Below, piece after piece: positions 59,930 through 64,000 of a stretch of 64,000 nt of DNA (positions are counted from its first letter, which is position 1; each line of letters starts with the position of its first letter). The stretch comes from Strongylocentrotus purpuratus. Lineage: Eukaryota > Echinodermata > Echinoidea > Camarodonta > Strongylocentrotidae. The notes under the pieces are model-generated. The model did not search any database. It was not told where the DNA came from and worked only from the letters and a program-made list of their open reading frames with translations. Both the position numbers and the translations under genes were made by a program. Location of the stretch: assembly GCF_000002235.5 (NCBI RefSeq), contig NW_022145597.1, positions 28,660,423 to 28,724,422 of the forward strand, given 5' to 3'.

Positions 59930-62900
59930 CTAGTGTCGGAGTGAGACGTAGTTCCTGCAGCCATCGTCAGGTCGGATAGTGACTGCGTAGGAGAGATTCC
60001 AGTTCTGACCGGGGACCAAGTCGAACTTGAACTGCTGCAAGAGTTTCGCCATGATTATCCTTGCCTCGATCTGGTTCAAAATTATAAAAGAATATATTAT
60101 TTAGTTTGTAAATGATATATATGGAAGCTAATAAATAATAATCACGAAGTAAAAAAAAGTTAAGGGCCACTATATTATCTAAAGTAGCAAAACATGGATC
60201 CAGATATCGAAGGAGGGCTGACATCATGGGGGAGGGGCAACGATTTTTCTAGTTGGATGAAATACAAATCAATGAAATCATTTTTTTTTTCCAAAGAAAA
60301 ATTTATTCAATCATTTTTGAGCAAGAACCAAACAATACATTTGAACAAAGTACATGTTGTGACACATCGGTAAAACAAACATTATTACAACAGTTGCACA
60401 TGTCTCCATTTATCAAGTAATACAACGAATTTATTGCTTTTGATAGAAAGAACCCGCTCAACTTCATAATTTCTTTATCTCTCCGTTTTTCTCCTCTCCC
60501 TTTCCCCTTTTCACTATTCCACTGGGTCGGGGGGGGGGGGGTATCATGTGCCCCATGCCCCCTCCCCCCGTAGCTACGTAACTGTTAATGTATACTACTA
60601 CTTTAATAACTATAATCAAACTTACCAGGGCAAACTGCTGTCCGATACACGACCTTTGACCCAAGGCAAAGGGAAAATATGCGTATGGAGAATGTTTGCT
60701 GTTAAAAAAAAATGACATCAAAATAAAAGGAATAATATGTGTTTTAAAACAAGGGTGAATCTAAATTATTTGGTAATGTTGGTGTGCCATACGATATAAA
60801 TAATTAGGGAAGTTATGAACATAAGATGACATAAAAATGATAGCCTTGAGCAGAGCCTATGTCTGTCAGTTTCTGTCTGTGTCCGGAGTGCCTTCAGTAC
60901 ATAGCCTAAAGTAGTCTCATCTTGCAGACACTGTTACGCACAGCGACTGGTTAGGGTTTATGGCCCGTATTCTGAAGTCGTGTCTAACTTAGCCACGTCT
61001 AAAGTTAAACAACTGTTTAATTAGACACGACTTAGACAGGACTTAGACGCGAGGTCGTGTCTAAGTCCTGTTTAACTAAATTTCGTATTCTGAAGTCGTG
61101 TCTAAGTCTCGTCTAACTAAACAACTGTTTAAGTCCTGTCTAATACCCCATTCACAGTGGTTTTGAAATTTGTAGCGGGGTTGTAGCGGAGCGGCGACAC
61201 CGCCATAACACCGCTATAAATGCATTCACAGTAGAAAAGTTATCCCGCTGCAGCAGCGGGATAAATATCATGTACCCATTCACGCTGCAGCGGGTGATTT
61301 TTATTACCTCCGTAACAAACACGTGTATGCATGGCTCATGACCCGCGAGTGACCCCGATATGACCGGAAATACTTGCTTGAAATTGCGCGGTAAACATGT
61401 CAAGTTGCTTTTTGTATCCTCGATCATATTACTTTTTAAAAAACTAGCATTTTTATTGCTTCCAGTCAGAATATTTTAATTTTTTGAAGTGTGAAATATT
61501 TTTATTTGGATAATTATAATACCTACATAATAATAAAATCAATTTGAATCCACTGGTTACTTTATTTCTATTTCACTTTATGTTCCCCATTGCTGTAGAA
61601 AAGAGGTCAGTGATAGGTAAGTAAACAAATCACACGTGTTTGTCGCGGTGTTATAGCGGAGAGCCTTCACACTGAGTAAACACCGCGACAGCAGCGGGAC
61701 TGTCCCGCTGCTGTAGCTAGGCGTCCCTAGCGATAGTTTGTGTCGGCGTTATCGCTAGGCGGTGTTATCCCGCGATAGTTTATAACGGGTCCGAGCCTTC
61801 ACACTGAAGACAACACCGCGACAGCAGCGGGACAGTCCCGCTGCTGTCGCGGTGTTTGAGGCCACTGTGAATGGGGTATAAGTGGTGTTTAACTAAACAA
61901 CTGTTTAAGTTCTGCGCAAGTCGTGTTTAACTCTTAGTCACAACTTCTGGGCATGCCCAGTAGGCGTTAATTCTGACGAAAGACCCAATGCGCATGCGTG
62001 CGCGCACCGGATAAATAAATTAACGCGCACAGCTAGCTGTGCGCGTGCTGGTACCATGGTGATGTGATCGTGACGTAATGACTAGACTGCATGTACTTTG
62101 TGTACGTACGTACGACGTACGTAGTACACGTACTGTACACTGAGATTGACAAACACACTACTTATCGGTGCCTCAGTGCTCGGAAGAACCACAAAAGAAA
62201 CTTCTCCAACAGAATGGTTAGTTTATTATAGATTATGGAATTTCCAAGATGTCACCAGTAGATAAGAATAGTTAATATTATCGAGAAAAAAAAATAGGCT
62301 ACACGAGAAAAAATCCTGCAAAACGTATTTGAAATTTTGGAAAATGCACGTACCATCGTTCTCCCCCGCAAGTTCGGGGTCAGCAAGTACAGTGTACCGT
62401 CGACGTTGAAAAGCAGCAGAATCGCGCTCTTAAACAGGACTTAAACAACCCCTCGCAGTTGTCTAAAGTTAAACAGGACTTAGACAGGACTTCGTGTTAT
62501 TAAACACGACTTCAGAATACCAAAAAAGTTAGACACGACTTCGTGTCTAAAGTTAGACGGGACTTAGACAAGACTTAGACAACTGTTTAGTTAAACAGGA
62601 GTTAGACACGACTTCAGAATACGGGCCTATGTCTGCAAACTAATCAACTTCCTACAAGGATCAGATGTAATACTAAATTATTAGGGTTTTGTATTTCTTT
62701 TTGGAATAAATGGCTACTTCCTTTTTTCCTAAACATTTACGGATCATGTTTGGATTTATCTCGACATAAATACCTATTTACTTTATATTGATGAAAGAGA
62801 GTAATTCTGTCAGTTCTTAGTTATAATATTTCGTAAATTCTGCAAATTTATTTTAAAAATCCGAGTTTTACCTCTCAACAAATCGTTCAGGACGGAAGAC

Positions 62901-63748
62901 AAGTGGATCTTCGAAGAACTCTGACATGCGACCCATCACAAAAGGACTCAACTGAAGAAAGAAAAAAAAAAGAATTTTTAGAAATATATATATATATTTT
63001 TGTAAAGACAATCTTAAATTACAATAAGCTACAGTAAAGTGAAAAATCCATATTATGCACTTTTTGTTTTATGGTAAGCACTTTGAAATGGTTAGCAATT
63101 AATTTCATGAGAGCAAGCATTTTGTGGAGAAAACACAGCGATGGGGTTGGGAAAGTATGACAGCGATAAGCTCGAGTTTCTTATTTAAAAAATAAAATAT
63201 CTTTATATGAATGGTTCACGTTTTCATAAGAATACTCAGTGGTGTATACATACATACATTGACAATTTACATGGGGTAACAGTTGGTCGTTTTTCCACAT
63301 TGGAGGATGCTCGTTTGTCATGCTTTTTTCCCTAATTATATGCCGCAGCCCCCTCGGCCCCTTGCATCCACATATAGGCCTACAAGTCATTTGACTACGA
63401 ATCATGACACCATTTGGCAAGACCTTGCCTTTTAATATGACCAAATAAAGTAAATGAAAGGAAGACATTCATCACCATTGACTAATTTGAGCTCCTTATA
63501 TGGCAACCCGCAAAGTCAGGATGAAGGTCGCAATGCGCAGTACATTGACTTCACTATGAACTGCGCACTAACCAGTATGAATCACAATTTTCATTTCTTG
63601 CATCTTTTGCCATTTTAAAGTTTGATGAACTTACATTGAGTTGGCTGCCTTTGGGTATAATGAGTCCTGTACTAGCCTTGACCTCAGTGCCTGTCACGCG
63701 AGTCACGATAGGAGCCGGGGCATACATCCTTAGTGATTCTTTCAAAAC
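59930..63748 (-). CDS. CYP46A1-like: Cytochrome P450, CYP46 (cholesterol 24-hydroxylase)-like, 3' part
   Basis: Four - strand exons in transcript order, 63635-63748, 62872-62951, 60626-60698 and 59930-60070, give the C-terminal 135 aa; the 5' exons lie beyond 64000. P450s insert one oxygen atom from O2 using NADPH reductase, on the ER membrane. Visible are the K-helix ExxR in KESLRMYAPAP, the FVMGRMSEFFEDP region, PERF, and the heme loop FALGQRSCIG with its Cys ligand. FPFALGQRSCIGQQFAL, MAKLLQQF and LVPGQ closely recall vertebrate CYP46A1, which hydroxylates cholesterol at C24. All introns are GT-AG with matching phases (0, 2, 0). Sea urchins are expected to have several such genes, so orthology to CYP46A1 itself is not claimed. 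Substrate is unknown. Confidence 0.93.
61144..61878. mobile_element. Inverted-repeat transposon family G (inside family H)
   Basis: The ends CCCCATTCACAGTGG and CCACTGTGAATGGGG are exact inverses, flanked by TA. Inside, words of the type ACCGCGACAGCAGCGGGAC and their inverses recur near both ends and form strong GC hairpins (for example around 61676-61712 and 61810-61857). Length 731 bp, no transposase frame. Confidence 0.75.
62023..62046. repeat. 24-bp perfect GC-rich palindrome
   Basis: The sequence is fully self-complementary around the centre AGCTAGCT, with CGCGCAC and GTGCGCG arms. It lies in the unique middle part of the family H element, followed by a CCATGGTGATG stretch and a TACGTACGTACG run. 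Confidence 0.9.
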
Positions 63749-63810
63749 CTGCAAATTGATCATTATTATTTTGTATTAATGCTAAATATATTACTCATTG
63801 CGGATATAGG

Positions 63811-63981
63811 ATCGAAAATAATATCGCTAGTGACATTCGTTTGTCTTGCAATATATGGTTTTTTGATCCCTTGTCACCTGACGAAGTGTCGCGGCGGCGC
63901 ACGAAACGTCGTGATCTTTTGATCGGCTTGTTGACCATAATTGTGAGACAAACGAATGCCACTAGCGATATTATTTTCGAT
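63811..63981 (+). mobile_element. 171-bp fold-back element with hammerhead-ribozyme-like core
   Basis: ATCGAAAATAATATCGCTAG at 63811 and its inverse ending at 63981 form arms of about 36 bp with one mismatch, and weaker pairing continues inward. At the tip is CTGACGA (63878-63884), a GTG(T)CGC-loop-GCGCAC stem, and GAAACGTC (63903-63910), in the order of a type I hammerhead ribozyme with a minimal helix III. The arms CAC and GTGA then extend as helix I. Penelope-like retroelements are known to carry such minimal hammerheads. It lies 62 bp upstream of a P450 exon, on the strand opposite to the gene. Confidence 0.55.
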
Positions 63982-64000
63982 ATCATTTGTATTATTAATA

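Larger units (their letters stand above)
60962..62627. mobile_element. Inverted-repeat transposon family H, carrying a nested element
   Basis: The ends GGCCCGTATTCTGAAGTCGT and its exact inverse (to 62627) are flanked by TAT on both sides, a 3-bp duplication in the manner of PIF/Harbinger, though that class is only a guess. The terminal ~170 bp on each side is built of inverted and direct copies of GTCTAAGTCCTGTTTAAC-type words. The middle (about 61940-62430) is GC-richer and non-repetitive, with an ATG-GTTAGT splice-donor-like start near 62215, suggesting the 5' end of a lost transposase gene. Family G is inserted at 61146-61876. The whole lies in a P450 intron. Confidence 0.75.

Noticed and set aside
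1-64000. CRISPR array, bacterial operon, LTR or retrovirus-like element, Polinton, toxin gene
   Set aside because: I looked for regular spaced repeats, paired long terminal repeats, and capsid, envelope or integrase-like frames, and recognised none. The repeats are microsatellites, MITEs and LINE/SINE ends.
63749-64000. A further upstream P450 exon inside the window
   Set aside because: This interval is the fold-back element plus AT-rich DNA; no I-helix (AGxDT-like) or other P450 sequence is seen, so the preceding exon must lie outside.

Overview
This 64-kb window is eukaryotic genomic DNA from a deuterostome marine invertebrate, most likely a sea urchin (Lytechinus- or Strongylocentrotus-like; the genus is a guess). 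The reasons are split genes with GT-AG introns, AT-rich intergenic DNA full of CT/AG microsatellites and G/C homopolymers, many short inverted-repeat transposons, tRNA-derived SINEs, and a gene set (laccase-like oxidase, acetylcholinesterase, CYP46-like P450, divergent rhodopsin-family receptor) that fits an echinoderm. No bacterial gene, operon, CRISPR array, intact retroelement or retrovirus-like element was recognised.

Layout. 1-16.8 kb is gene-poor and holds a long perfect-type hairpin (323-547), a hAT-type MITE with an 8-bp target duplication (1850-2219), a TTAA-flanked inverted-repeat element (2291-2792), a GTCGAC-rich palindromic element (10411-10829), an EcoRI-type tandem repeat (15037-15490) and many microsatellites. 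16.8-19.6 kb: a two-exon class A GPCR of 395 aa, + strand. 23.2-33.7 kb: a ten-exon laccase-like multicopper oxidase of 619 aa, + strand, whose introns are crowded with mobile elements. 33.7-47.9 kb: intergenic, with SINEs, MITEs and LINE 3' ends. 47.9-54.9 kb: a four-coding-exon acetylcholinesterase-like gene of 628 aa, + strand, with a vertebrate-type T-peptide exon. 55-59.9 kb: an intergenic stretch containing an unusual 1.2-kb block rich in CACAGTGTGG-like words. 59.9-63.75 kb: the last four coding exons of a CYP46-like cytochrome P450 on the - strand; its 5' exons lie beyond the right edge.

All exon joins were deduced by hand from splice sites and reading phase. In the three complete genes the joined lengths are exact multiples of three and carry every expected active-site residue, so the models are strong. 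The four genes are unrelated in pathway (signalling receptor, secreted copper oxidase, secreted cholinesterase, microsomal sterol-type hydroxylase) and are not an operon or a metabolic cluster.

The most unusual non-coding observations are a 171-bp perfect-stem element in a P450 intron with a hammerhead-ribozyme-like core at its tip (63811-63981), a self-complementary GTCGAC array bounded by long inverted repeats, a degenerate tandem array in the AChE intron split by a transposon, and several layers of transposon-in-transposon nesting.
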